DNA from: Terriglobia bacterium
GTDB taxonomy: Bacteria > Acidobacteriota > Terriglobia > Bryobacterales > Bryobacteraceae
Direction: 5' to 3'
Length of the DNA stretch: 59,806 nucleotides
Assembly (NCBI GenBank): GCA_025363475.1
Contig: JANYDS010000024.1
Coordinates: 1-59,806 of the forward strand
In this document: positions 1 through 8,151 of the stretch, one piece after another
Position numbering within the stretch: the first letter of the stretch is position 1
Layout of the letters: every line of letters begins with the position of its first letter
Position numbers and translations under genes: made by a program
Notes under the pieces: generated by a model
Seen by the model: only the letters and a program-made list of their open reading frames with translations
Told to the model about the DNA's origin: nothing
Databases searched by the model: none

Positions 1-1118
1 TCATCTTCCACATCGCCCACGAGGATGAAGCCAATCAGCCGGTTCTGCTGCACGAACAACTTCCGGTACGTACCCGCCTCGCGGTCTTCCCCCCGAACAA
101 TCGAAACCTCCGGCACGCTCTCATCAATCACCCCCGCGGAGTAAATATCCACCCCCATGATCTTGAGCTTCGTCGCAGGTCTGGGAGCCGCGAACCCCGC
201 GCTGTCGCGGCCCGTGATCCGGTCCGCCAGCACGCGTGCCTGATCGTAGAGCGGCGCCACCAGTCCAAACGTCTGGCCGCGATGTTCCGTGCACTCACCA
301 ACCGCGAAAATACGCGGGTCGCTGGTTTCCAGGTGGTCGCCCACCACAATGCCGCGATTCACTTCCAGTCCCGCCGCGCGCGCCAGGTCTGCATTCGGCC
401 TGATGCCCGCCGCAATCACCACCAGCTCCGCGTCCAGTTGCTCCCCGTTCGCAAATTCCAGGCCCGTCACATGGCCGTTCCCCGAGAGCGCCGCCGTCTT
501 CTTCGGCAGCAAAACCTGTATCCCCAGGCTCTCGATGCGACGTTTCAAATACTCCGCCCCCGTCGCATCCAGCTGCCGGTCCATCAGGGAATCCATCAGA
601 TGCACCACAGTGACTTCGCAGCCGCGCACCTGCAATCCCCGCGCTGCTTCCAGCCCCAGCAGCCCTCCACCGATCACCGCCACCTTCAGACCCTTGCGGG
701 CTTTTTCCATCAGCGCCCGCGTGTCATCCAGCGTCCGGAAGACATGAACGTTCTCTTTGTCCACGCCCGGAATCGGCGGAATCCACGCGCTGCTGCCCGT
801 CGCCAGAATCAGGTTGTCGTACGGCACCGCCGCGCCGTCGTCCCCGAACACCAGCCGCGCTTCGCGGTCAATCCCGGTCACCTTAACACCCAGCCGCGCA
901 CGGATGCTGTGCTTCCGGTACCATTCCGCGTCGTTCAGCACAATGTCACCGGCGCTCTTCTCACCCGCCAGCACCAGTGACAGCATGATCCGGTTATAGT
1001 TCGGATGCGTCTCGTCGCCGAAGATCGTGATCTCGAAATCACTCCCCCGCTTCAGAATGTTTTCCACGCAGGCCACGCCCGCCATTCCATTGCCCACCAC
1101 CACCAGCCGCGTCTTCAT
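1..1118 (-). CDS. NirB-like NAD(P)H/FAD nitrite reductase subunit, 3' end missing
   Basis: This is the FAD/NAD(P)-binding part of a nitrite reductase large subunit or a closely related flavoprotein, which passes electrons from NAD(P)H towards nitrite or nitrate reduction in the cytoplasm. The frame is open to the left edge, so only about 372 residues are visible. An N-terminal FAD Rossmann motif (VVVGNGMAGVA), a second dinucleotide-binding motif mid-protein (VIGGGLLGLEAA) and a C-terminal FAD segment with AVGEC are seen. The sirohaem/iron-sulfur half of a full NirB would lie outside the window. Its ATG overlaps the TGA of the nitrate reductase gene by four bases, so it is translationally coupled to it. 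It could instead be a short stand-alone reductase; the missing end decides. Confidence 0.85.
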   Translation of the reverse strand, partial: MKTRLVVVGNGMAGVACVENILKRGSDFEITIFGDETHPNYNRIMLSLVLAGEKSAGDIVLNDAEWYRKHSIRARLGVKVTGIDREARLVFGDDGAAVPYDNLILATGSSAWIPPIPGVDKENVHVFRTLDDTRALMEKARKGLKVAVIGGGLLGLEAARGLQVRGCEVTVVHLMDSLMDRQLDATGAEYLKRRIESLGIQVLLPKKTAALSGNGHVTGLEFANGEQLDAELVVIAAGIRPNADLARAAGLEVNRGIVVGDHLETSDPRIFAVGECTEHRGQTFGLVAPLYDQARVLADRITGRDSAGFAAPRPATKLKIMGVDIYSAGVIDESVPEVSIVRGEDREAGTYRKLFVQQNRLIGFILVGDVED

Positions 1119-3319
1119 GACGTCGATCCCGAGCGTTCCACGTTCACCGCGCACTGCTTGTAATTCGGCTCTCTCGATACCGGATCAAACGCGCTCTGCG
1201 TCACCTCGTTCACGTTCGTCTCCTGGTAATGAAAGGGCATGAATACCTGTCCCGGCGCCGTGATTTCCGTAAGCCGCAACTCCACGCCCCGCGTACGTCC
1301 GCGCCGCGAAATCACATCCACGTGGTCATGACTGCGAAGCCCCAGTTTCTTTGCGTCCCGCGGGTTCATCTCAAGCCACGCTCGCGGTGACAACCGCTCA
1401 AGAATCGGTACCTCCCGCGTCTTCGTCCGCGTGTGCCAGTGCTCCACCGTCCGGCCCGTATTCAGCACAAAAGGGAATTCGTCGCCCGGCTGTTCCGGAA
1501 ACGGTGCCCAATCCGCGCAGATCAACTTCGCCTTGCCATCGGCTGTCTGAAAACGCCCGTCTTCGTACAGTCTCGATGCGGTCTTCCGTTCCTCGCCCTC
1601 GGCGAGCGGCCATTGCGTCGCCCCATCCCGCGCCAGCATCTCGTAGCTGATTCCGGAGTAGTCGCAAAGCCGTCCGCGCGAAACCCCGCGCCACTCGTTG
1701 AACGCATCTTCCGGTTGCGTCCAGCCCGCAAACAGCTCTTCCCGGCACCCCAGCCGTTCCGCCACCGCAAGAAAAATTTCGAAGTCCGATTTCGCTTCGC
1801 CCGGCGGCTCTACGGCCTTGTTGCACTTGCTCACCCGCCGCTCGGAGTTCGTAAACGTGCCTTCTTTTTCACCCCAGATCGCGGCCGGCAGCACAAGGTC
1901 CGCCAGCTCCGTCGTCGGCGTCGGATGATACGCATCCTGCACCACCAGAAAATCCAGATTCGAGATCGCCTGTCGCAGCACTTCCTGGTTCGGATACGAA
2001 ACCAGCGGGTTCGTCGCAATGATCCACAGCGCCCGAATCCGCTTCGCCACCGCGCCCTCAATGATGTCCGGATACGCCAGCCCGCGCTTCATCGGAAACC
2101 GCGCCTCGTCCACGCCCAGCAGTCCGGCCAGCTCCGCCCGATCCTGCGCGTCGTCGAACTTGCGGTACCCAGGCATGCTCGAAGTAAAGCCCGTCTCGCG
2201 CGTCCCCATCGCGTTGCACTGTCCGGTGATCGAAAACGGTGCCGCGCCCGTGCGCCCAATGTTGCCGGTCAGCAGTGCCAGATTGCAGATCGCGCTCACC
2301 GTCGCCGTGCCCAGCGTGGAGTGATTCACCCCCATCGTCCACCCGATGAACCCCGCTTTGGCTCGCCCGTACAGCAGAGCCGTACGCAAAATCAGTTCTT
2401 CACTCAATCCCGTGATCTGCGCCACGCGCGCCGGACGATAGTTATTAAGAAAAGCGCGAAGCTCCTCAAAGCCCGTCGTATGTGCGGCAATGTATTCGCG
2501 GTCAATCAGATTGCACTCAATCAGCACGTGCGCAATGCCGTTGATCAAAGCCAGATCCGAACGCGGCTTCAGCGGCAGATGCAGATCTGCCATCATCGCG
2601 GTCTTGGACACCCGCGGATCCGCCACCACCAGCGTCTTTCCCGGCCTTTTATCGAGGTATTGGCACAAAATCGGGTGATTATCCGCGACATTGGCGCCAA
2701 TCAGCAGCACCACGTCCGCCTGCTCCATGTCCTCGTAGTTACCCGGTGCCCCGTCGCTGCCAAAAGACTGTTTGTAACCCGAAACCGCGCTCGCCATGCA
2801 CAGCGTCGTGTTGCCGTCGAAGTTCGAAGTCCCAAAGCCCAGTTGAATCAGCTTGCCCAGCGCGTAAAATTCTTCCGTCACCAGTTGCCCGGTGCTGATC
2901 ACTCCCAGCGCACCCGCACCATACGCATTCTGTACCCCGCGAAAACGGTCCACCAGCGTGGTCAGCGCCTCGTTCCACGTCACCCGTTCCAGCTTCCCGT
3001 TCTTCTTCAGCAACGGATATTTAAGGCGGTTCTCCGTATCCAGAATGTAATGCTCCGAAAGACCCTTCGGACACAGCTTGCCCCGGTTCACCGGATGCGC
3101 TGCATGCGCCCGCGAAGCAACCGCCTTGCCGTCGCGGACCCCCACCTCAATCCCGCAGCCCACCGAACAATAACCGCACGTAGTCGGAATCCACTGGTCC
3201 GCGATCTTTTTCGCCGACGTGTAGCCCGTCTCCTCGCTTCGGCCGTAGCTGTACTCTTCAGCGAGATTGTCCAGCCCGATGATTTGCTTAAAGTTGGTCC
3301 GCCTCCAGTTCAGCTTCAT
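1115..3319 (-). CDS. nasA: Molybdopterin nitrate reductase catalytic subunit, NasA/NapA type
   Basis: This is the catalytic subunit that reduces nitrate to nitrite with a bis-MGD molybdenum cofactor. The chosen start gives 734 residues. Near the N-terminus Cys48, Cys51, Cys55 and Cys83 form the expected 4Fe-4S site, and Cys174 in TLCMASAV sits where the molybdenum-ligating cysteine of this family lies. A C-terminal molydopterin dinucleotide-binding domain is present (NTGRTVEHWHTRT). No twin-arginine signal is visible, so it should be cytoplasmic. A longer frame exists upstream, but the ATG at 3319 overlaps the stop of the preceding gene in an ATGA and begins where family homology begins. The next gene is coupled the same way. 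Assimilatory use is inferred from the NirB-like neighbour. Confidence 0.9.
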   Translation of the reverse strand: MKLNWRRTNFKQIIGLDNLAEEYSYGRSEETGYTSAKKIADQWIPTTCGYCSVGCGIEVGVRDGKAVASRAHAAHPVNRGKLCPKGLSEHYILDTENRLKYPLLKKNGKLERVTWNEALTTLVDRFRGVQNAYGAGALGVISTGQLVTEEFYALGKLIQLGFGTSNFDGNTTLCMASAVSGYKQSFGSDGAPGNYEDMEQADVVLLIGANVADNHPILCQYLDKRPGKTLVVADPRVSKTAMMADLHLPLKPRSDLALINGIAHVLIECNLIDREYIAAHTTGFEELRAFLNNYRPARVAQITGLSEELILRTALLYGRAKAGFIGWTMGVNHSTLGTATVSAICNLALLTGNIGRTGAAPFSITGQCNAMGTRETGFTSSMPGYRKFDDAQDRAELAGLLGVDEARFPMKRGLAYPDIIEGAVAKRIRALWIIATNPLVSYPNQEVLRQAISNLDFLVVQDAYHPTPTTELADLVLPAAIWGEKEGTFTNSERRVSKCNKAVEPPGEAKSDFEIFLAVAERLGCREELFAGWTQPEDAFNEWRGVSRGRLCDYSGISYEMLARDGATQWPLAEGEERKTASRLYEDGRFQTADGKAKLICADWAPFPEQPGDEFPFVLNTGRTVEHWHTRTKTREVPILERLSPRAWLEMNPRDAKKLGLRSHDHVDVISRRGRTRGVELRLTEITAPGQVFMPFHYQETNVNEVTQSAFDPVSREPNYKQCAVNVERSGSTS

Positions 3320-4908
3320 GCCGCCGCCCCCGAAGCGAACGCCGCAGCCATGTTCTTCGGCACCACCGATACGAAGAACAGGTAACGTCCCAGAAACTCG
3401 CCGCCCAGCGTCACGAAGAATGCCGCCGCCACTGCCAGCGGCGATGTGGTTACCAGTGGTGCCATGATGCCGCACGCAATCAATACGGCCAGTCTGGCGA
3501 GAAACAGCCCGCGTAATTCGCCCGAAAGCAGCAGACCGCTGGCACGGAGCTCAAACGTCTCCGACCGCGAGATCCATAGAAACTTCAGCAACTGCACCGA
3601 AATCTGCGCCGCCGCCCCCGCGATCGACGCATACAGAAGCCATACCGAAGCCGGTCGCGCACCCGCCGGTTCCAGCAGTCGCACAAACGCCGGACCCAGC
3701 AGCAGGCCGGTTGCGAAAAACTCCGCCACCGTGTACCCGCTGAACCACGCCGGTCTCGCCGGAACCATGTAGATCCGCGCCGAGCACGTTGCCCCCGCCA
3801 GACCAAACAGCGCCGTCGCCGCACCCGCCAGGCTCCGCGCCGGCAGGCCGAACAGCAGCATTCCCGCAAACGTGGCCGCCGCCCCGGCAAACAGACTGAG
3901 CGTCAACACCTCGCGGCTGAGCCACGAAGTCGCCAGACCCCGCAGCGCGCGCCACGCATAAATCGGCCGCCCCAGATGCAGCGTTGAAGCACCAAGACTC
4001 AGCCCGGCCAGCCCCAGCGCACCCAGCGCGGCAATCCCGCGATCCCCCATCGTCTTCCCCAGCAGCAGGACCCACAGCGAAATAAAAGCGCCAATCGAAA
4101 GCTGCGTCGTCACCAGCATCAGCACCAGGGGCCAGTGCGGATGCTCCGGCAGCACCCGATTCGTATCTACCCGCCCCGTGTCCGGTGAAATCGATTCCGG
4201 CAACGTGATCCGCGTCGTGGAAATGCTCTCGTCCGCCGCCGGCAACCCGGGCGCGTCTGCCGACCCGTAGTTCTGCCGCCACTCCGCCACATTCACAATC
4301 TCGATCGCGATCGCCCCTTCCGGACAGGCCGATACGCATGCCGGCGCCATCCCGTCGCTGAGCCGGTTGTGGCACATGTCGCACTTGCCCACCACGCCCC
4401 GCTCCGGGTTATATTGCGGAACCCCGTAAGAGCAGTTCCACGTGCAGTACTGGCATCCGATGCAGGTATCGGCATCGTGAAGCACCACGCCCGTCGCCGC
4501 GTCCTTGGTGTACGCCTGCACCGGGCAGCCCTGCAGACACGAGGGCTCCACGCAATGGTTGCAGCCCATCGAGAGATTGTGGCGCTGCGTATACGGATAG
4601 TGGCCGCCTTCGATTTCCCCCACGCGCCGCCAGTTCAGCCCCGCCGGATTTCCGTTCTGCTCATTGCAGGCCACAACGCAGCACTTGCACCCGATGCACT
4701 TCGTCATGTCGAAGTGAAACCGGTATTGCTCACCCTCTGCCGGCACCCTCTGCGGAATCAATTGCCTCGGCTGGGTTTCAATCTGTACCAGACCCGTCAT
4801 GCTGCGGGCAGACAGAAACAGCAGCGGACTCTCCATCAGCGGAAGAGCGCCCGGCGTCAGATCGTTTTCGTAACTCGCAGTATCAGTGGACAAAGTATGG
4901 GTTGACAC
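3316..4908 (-). CDS. Fused DmsB-like four-cluster ferredoxin and DmsC-like membrane anchor
   Basis: This is an electron-transfer subunit for the adjacent molybdoenzyme, joining two normally separate proteins. The first ~210 residues hold four cysteine clusters of the DmsB/NrfC type, beginning with C71-x2-C-x2-C-x3-C and followed by HCVEPSC, CIGCQYC and CDMCHNR. From about residue 245 to the end it is hydrophobic, with about eight membrane segments, and resembles the DmsC/NrfD-like anchor that oxidises quinol. A GTG at 4908 preceded six bases earlier by GGGGG is preferred over a TTG at 4929, which lies in the loop of a small hairpin. Its stop overlaps the nitrate reductase ATG. A quinol-linked donor for a NasA-like enzyme is unusual and is inferred from the gene order. 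Confidence 0.82.
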   Translation of the reverse strand: MSTHTLSTDTASYENDLTPGALPLMESPLLFLSARSMTGLVQIETQPRQLIPQRVPAEGEQYRFHFDMTKCIGCKCCVVACNEQNGNPAGLNWRRVGEIEGGHYPYTQRHNLSMGCNHCVEPSCLQGCPVQAYTKDAATGVVLHDADTCIGCQYCTWNCSYGVPQYNPERGVVGKCDMCHNRLSDGMAPACVSACPEGAIAIEIVNVAEWRQNYGSADAPGLPAADESISTTRITLPESISPDTGRVDTNRVLPEHPHWPLVLMLVTTQLSIGAFISLWVLLLGKTMGDRGIAALGALGLAGLSLGASTLHLGRPIYAWRALRGLATSWLSREVLTLSLFAGAAATFAGMLLFGLPARSLAGAATALFGLAGATCSARIYMVPARPAWFSGYTVAEFFATGLLLGPAFVRLLEPAGARPASVWLLYASIAGAAAQISVQLLKFLWISRSETFELRASGLLLSGELRGLFLARLAVLIACGIMAPLVTTSPLAVAAAFFVTLGGEFLGRYLFFVSVVPKNMAAAFASGAAA

Positions 4909-5124
4909 GTATAGCCCCCGAGCCCGCAAGGGCCCGCCAAAAACAATGCACCAGCTCTCGCAGCACCCATACAGGCGCGCGCAAATCCGGCAAGTCAGTC
5001 GTTGTGTTTAGGCAATCAGCTCCGGCGTGGAGCTATAGGTGTGAACCGCACGAGGGTTCTGGTTCGAACTGGTCTCAGAATAGCAACGGGGGAGGGGTTC
5101 TGAGAAATAGAAAATTTTTATGAG
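4909..5124 (-). promoter_or_regulatory. Leader of the nitrate operon with two perfect small hairpins
   Basis: There is no gene here. Read on the minus strand, one hairpin lies at 5018-5034 (six-pair stem AGCTCC/GGAGCT, five-base loop) and a second at 4920-4935 (six-pair stem, four-base loop) just upstream of the preferred GTG. Paired leader hairpins upstream of nitrate operons can be targets of ANTAR-type antiterminators such as NasR/NasT, but the loops here do not match the known hexaloop consensus. A role in controlling the operon is therefore only a guess. No convincing sigma-70 or sigma-54 promoter was found. Confidence 0.3.
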
Positions 5125-5331
5125 GCCGATGTAAAGTCAGAGCAGGCCGCCCTGCCCATTCCCTCCATCCCCCTCCTGCTCGTCCGTGGCGCGCTCGTCA
5201 AGGCCGGGCCACCTCCACCCGATTCCGGCGTCCGTCAGACCGAAACCGGCCTCCTCCGCTACGGCGTGCGCTTTCTGCTCGTCTCGAAATTTATCCCCGG
5301 CATGAACGGCCTCGCCGCGCCGCTCTCCGGA
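5125..5331 (+). pseudogene. DedA family membrane protein relic with internal deletion
   Basis: An open stretch without a start encodes two recognisable pieces of a DedA/SNARE-associated family protein. The first (EQAALPIPSIPLLL) matches the N-terminal family segment. The second (PDSGVRQTE then LVSKFIPGMNGLAAPLSG) matches the later conserved segment. The roughly 50-60 residues that should lie between them are replaced by a run of prolines. The C-terminal membrane segments are missing: the frame stops within a few codons at 5353. This is the remnant of a gene that lost its start, middle and end. The family assignment rests on remembered conserved motifs. Confidence 0.6.
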
Positions 5332-5342
5332 TCGCCTCCTTC

Positions 5343-5489
5343 CAGCGTATAGACCGGCTCAACGTATGTGTTGACTGCCAACCCGCCGATCAGGCACCAG
5401 TTCCCGGATGCCTCGCAAGCTGAGATCACGCGCGCGAAGTCACTCGTGCCACCCTGGGTAGTCAATTCGTAGGCCTCCGCAGCTGTCAC
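5343..5489 (-). pseudogene. N-terminal fragment of an AbiEii/MNT-like nucleotidyltransferase
   Basis: From a GTG at 5489 about 48 codons encode the beginning of a nucleotidyltransferase-like protein of the kind found in abortive-infection and type IV toxin-antitoxin systems. The motif CLIGGLAVNTYVEPVYTL matches the start of that fold. The family then continues with an aspartate-rich active-site motif, but here the frame runs directly into the antisense of the DedA relic near 5343, so the catalytic part is absent. The two relics meet tail to tail at this breakpoint, suggesting one rearrangement truncated both. Confidence 0.5.
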
Positions 5490-5722
5490 AGCATTACTCT
5501 AAACGATTGCGCGGGTACCTGCCCAAACACCGCGTTGTCGTCTTGATGGGAAATCCTTTTTCAACGGCCAAACCCGCGCCGTATCCATGCTGAATTTGTG
5601 CTGATTCGTAGCGCCGTCGACTTTCGATGACACGTCAAAAACATTTATCGTCCCCACAAAATCAACAACTTAACCCATCTCCCCGCCCCAAGCTCAAAAT
5701 TCCCAGGGCACAATCAACCATT

Positions 5723-6076
5723 ATGAGATCCGAACTCCAGCGCCAGGCCTCCCGCCGCAACGGTGCCAAATCACGCGGTCCCGTCACCCCGGCGGGCAAA
5801 GCCAACTCCTCCCGCAACAGCATCACCCATGGTGAATACTCCCTGGCTTACCTCGATGCCTTCTACGCTTATCTCATCCCGCCCGTTCGAAGCAGCGAAA
5901 TGTGCATTTTTTCAAACGAACCCAGCAACCTGTTGAAAACAAAAGCTAACCAGCCAAATCGATCCTAATTCACATCCTACATTGACCCTGAAACGATCCT
6001 AAAACAAGCTAAAAATGGCTACTTCGATCCTAATTTCCAGCAACCGCCGCTTCCCCAGCCACACCCGAGGCGATAG
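5723..6076 (+). pseudogene. Truncated acidobacterial small-protein family gene (SKGPVTPAGK type)
   Basis: The start resembles a family common in Acidobacteria and Planctomycetes with an N-terminal segment of the type SRRNGAKSRGPVTPAGKA followed by a THG motif. The function is unknown. After THG the usual central region is missing. The frame then carries NEPSNLLKTK, hits TAA at 5966-5968, and continues in the same frame with DPETILKQAKNGYFDPNF to a second stop at 6074-6076. That downstream segment looks like the family's own C-terminus, so the TAA is probably a nonsense lesion added to an internal deletion. A start further upstream at 5627 is possible but has no family support. Confidence 0.5.
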
Positions 6077-6085
6077 GATGATCAA

Positions 6086-8044
6086 TTGAGACTCCAGCTC
6101 ACACTTCCGCTCGTCATTGCCATCTTGCTCGCCAGCATTTGCGCAGCAGCCGAACTGCCGCTGATGCCCTGGCCATCCCAGGTTTCAACCGGCCCCGGCA
6201 GCCTGCTCATAGACAGCCACTTCGCCGTCTCCCTCACCGGTCCCGGTGCAACAGACCTCCGGGTCAAACGCTCGGCATCCCGCCTCGAAGAGCGCCTCTT
6301 CCGTCAAACCGGAATTCCCCAGGCCCCCGGCCCCGCGCCAGCCAAAGCAAGTCTGCAGATCGTAGTCGAACACCCCAAACCCGGCATCCAGCAATACAAC
6401 GACGACGAAACTTACCACCTCCTCATCACCGCCGAAAAAGCGACGCTAACAGCCAAAGAACCCCTCGGAGCCCTGCGCGGCATGGAGACATTCCTCCAAC
6501 TCATCCGCGCCTCTGAAAACGGTTTCTCCGCCCCCTCTGCAGACATCACAGATCAGCCCCGATTCCCCTGGCGCGGCCTCTCCCTGGACGTTTCCCGTCA
6601 CTTCCTCCCGGTCCCCGCCATCCGCCGAACCCTCGACGGCATGGCTGCCGTCAAACTCAACGTCCTCCACTGGCACCTTTCCGACGATCAGGGTTTTCGC
6701 GCCGAAAGCAAGCTCCACCCCCTGCTCCAAAACAAAGGTTCAGACGGCCTCTTCTACACCCAGACCGAACTCCGCGCAGTCGTCGAATACGCCCGTGAAC
6801 GCGGCATCCGTGTCGTCCCTGAATTCGATATACCGGGCCATGCCACCAGCTGGTTCGCGGGCTATCCGCAACTGGCCAGCGGCGCTGGTCCTTATGAAAT
6901 CGTCCGCGAACCCGGCATCCTGCTCGCCACCATGGACCCCACGAAGGATTCCACTTACAAATTCCTCGACGCGTTCATCGGCGAAATGGCCGCCATTTTC
7001 CCCGACGCTTTCTTCCACATCGGCGGCGACGAAGTCAGCCCCAAAGGTGAGTGGACGAACAACCCGCACATCACCGCCTTCATGCGCCGCAATCATTTGA
7101 AAGACCTGGCCGCGCTCCAGGCCGAATTCAACCGCCGCGTTCAAAAGATCGTCGCCACGCATGGCAAACGCATGGAAGGCTGGGATGAAATCCTCGATCC
7201 TGACCTGCCCAAAAGCATCGTGATTCAGTCCTGGCGCGGTCCCAAGTCTCTGGCCGAGGCCGCGCACCATGGCTATAGCGGAATCCTCTCCTCCGGCTAC
7301 TATCTGGATCTGATGCAACCCGCTGCCCAGCACTATGCGGTTGACCCCATGAAAGGCGAGACGGAAGCCCTCACGGCAGAAGAAAAGAAGCGCATCCTCG
7401 GCGGCGAAGCAGCCATGTGGGAAGAACTTGCCACAATGGAAAATATCGACGCCAAACTTTGGCCCCGCCTGGCGGCGATTGCCGAACGCCTGTGGTCGCC
7501 CGAGACCGTTACCGATGTCGATAGCATGTACCGCCGCCTTGAGGCCACCAGCCGCTGGCTCGAATTGCAGGGCATCGAACACCGCAGCCAGCCCCTGTTC
7601 ATGCTGCAGCGCCTGGCTGGTGCCGCCGATATCGAAACGCTGGCGAAATTCGCCGCTATTCTGGAACCGGTTAAAGGCTACGCACGCCACCGCAACCACA
7701 AGTATTCCTCTCTTGAACCCTACAACCGTCTGGTAGATAGCCTGGCCCCCGAAAGCGATGCCGGTCGTGAATTCAATCAGACTAAGGATCGGGATATCCT
7801 CCGCGCCAGGCTCACAGAATGGCGCGCCAATGCAGAAGCAGTGCTGCCCGTACTGCGCGCGACCACCCTGCTTTCAGAGAATGTGCCTCTTGCGGAACGG
7901 GTAGTCGAACTCTGCCGACGCGGCCTTGATGCGCTCGATTCCCGCCTTGCCGCGACCCCGTTTCCTGAGCCGGACAACAAAAGCGAAATCCTGATCGCGT
8001 TCGAGCCTGGCGTCCGGCGACTGACCGGGGCGGCGGCCCCGTGA
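6086..8044 (+). CDS. GH20 beta-N-acetylhexosaminidase, exported
   Basis: This enzyme removes terminal N-acetylglucosamine or N-acetylgalactosamine from glycans or chitin oligosaccharides. The 652-residue product has an N-terminal signal peptide (hydrophobic to about residue 21, cleavage near AAA), a GH20 N-terminal alpha/beta domain to about residue 150, and the TIM-barrel catalytic domain to about residue 480. The signature HIGGDEV contains the catalytic pair Asp315-Glu316, and the substrate-binding LHWHLSDDQGFR motif is present. The start is TTG; no better in-frame start keeps the signal peptide. It precedes the TonB receptor by about 100 bases, so the two may work together in glycan uptake, which is an inference from position. 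Confidence 0.93.
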   Translation: MRLQLTLPLVIAILLASICAAAELPLMPWPSQVSTGPGSLLIDSHFAVSLTGPGATDLRVKRSASRLEERLFRQTGIPQAPGPAPAKASLQIVVEHPKPGIQQYNDDETYHLLITAEKATLTAKEPLGALRGMETFLQLIRASENGFSAPSADITDQPRFPWRGLSLDVSRHFLPVPAIRRTLDGMAAVKLNVLHWHLSDDQGFRAESKLHPLLQNKGSDGLFYTQTELRAVVEYARERGIRVVPEFDIPGHATSWFAGYPQLASGAGPYEIVREPGILLATMDPTKDSTYKFLDAFIGEMAAIFPDAFFHIGGDEVSPKGEWTNNPHITAFMRRNHLKDLAALQAEFNRRVQKIVATHGKRMEGWDEILDPDLPKSIVIQSWRGPKSLAEAAHHGYSGILSSGYYLDLMQPAAQHYAVDPMKGETEALTAEEKKRILGGEAAMWEELATMENIDAKLWPRLAAIAERLWSPETVTDVDSMYRRLEATSRWLELQGIEHRSQPLFMLQRLAGAADIETLAKFAAILEPVKGYARHRNHKYSSLEPYNRLVDSLAPESDAGREFNQTKDRDILRARLTEWRANAEAVLPVLRATTLLSENVPLAERVVELCRRGLDALDSRLAATPFPEPDNKSEILIAFEPGVRRLTGAAAP

Positions 8045-8072
8045 GAAATTTTCCGTTAGCTGTAACGTATTG

Positions 8073-8099
8073 TTGACGCGCAACAGCCTTAGCTAATAA
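8073..8099 (+). promoter_or_regulatory. Possible promoter for the TonB receptor gene
   Basis: In the 107-base gap after the hexosaminidase gene, TTGACG (8073-8078) and TAATAA (8094-8099) resemble sigma-70 -35 and -10 boxes. The spacing is only 15 bases, shorter than optimal, so this is a weak call. Confidence 0.25.
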
Positions 8100-8151
8100 G
8101 CTCAACCGTAGCCGATTCCGTCATCCACCCCAAATTAAGGACCTCAAGTTT

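Noticed and set aside
1433-3385. 650-codon open frame on the plus strand inside the nitrate reductase gene
   Set aside because: It is antisense to a gene with clear family motifs, has arginine/proline-rich low-complexity composition and no domain of its own; high GC leaves the antisense frame open.
5050-5090. TTCGAAC core resembling a tRNA T-loop
   Set aside because: The flanking bases do not form the T-stem, acceptor or anticodon arms; no tRNA gene was found in the window.
6740-7699. 319-codon minus-strand frame inside the GH20 gene
   Set aside because: Antisense of a catalytic domain with intact signature; no own motif.
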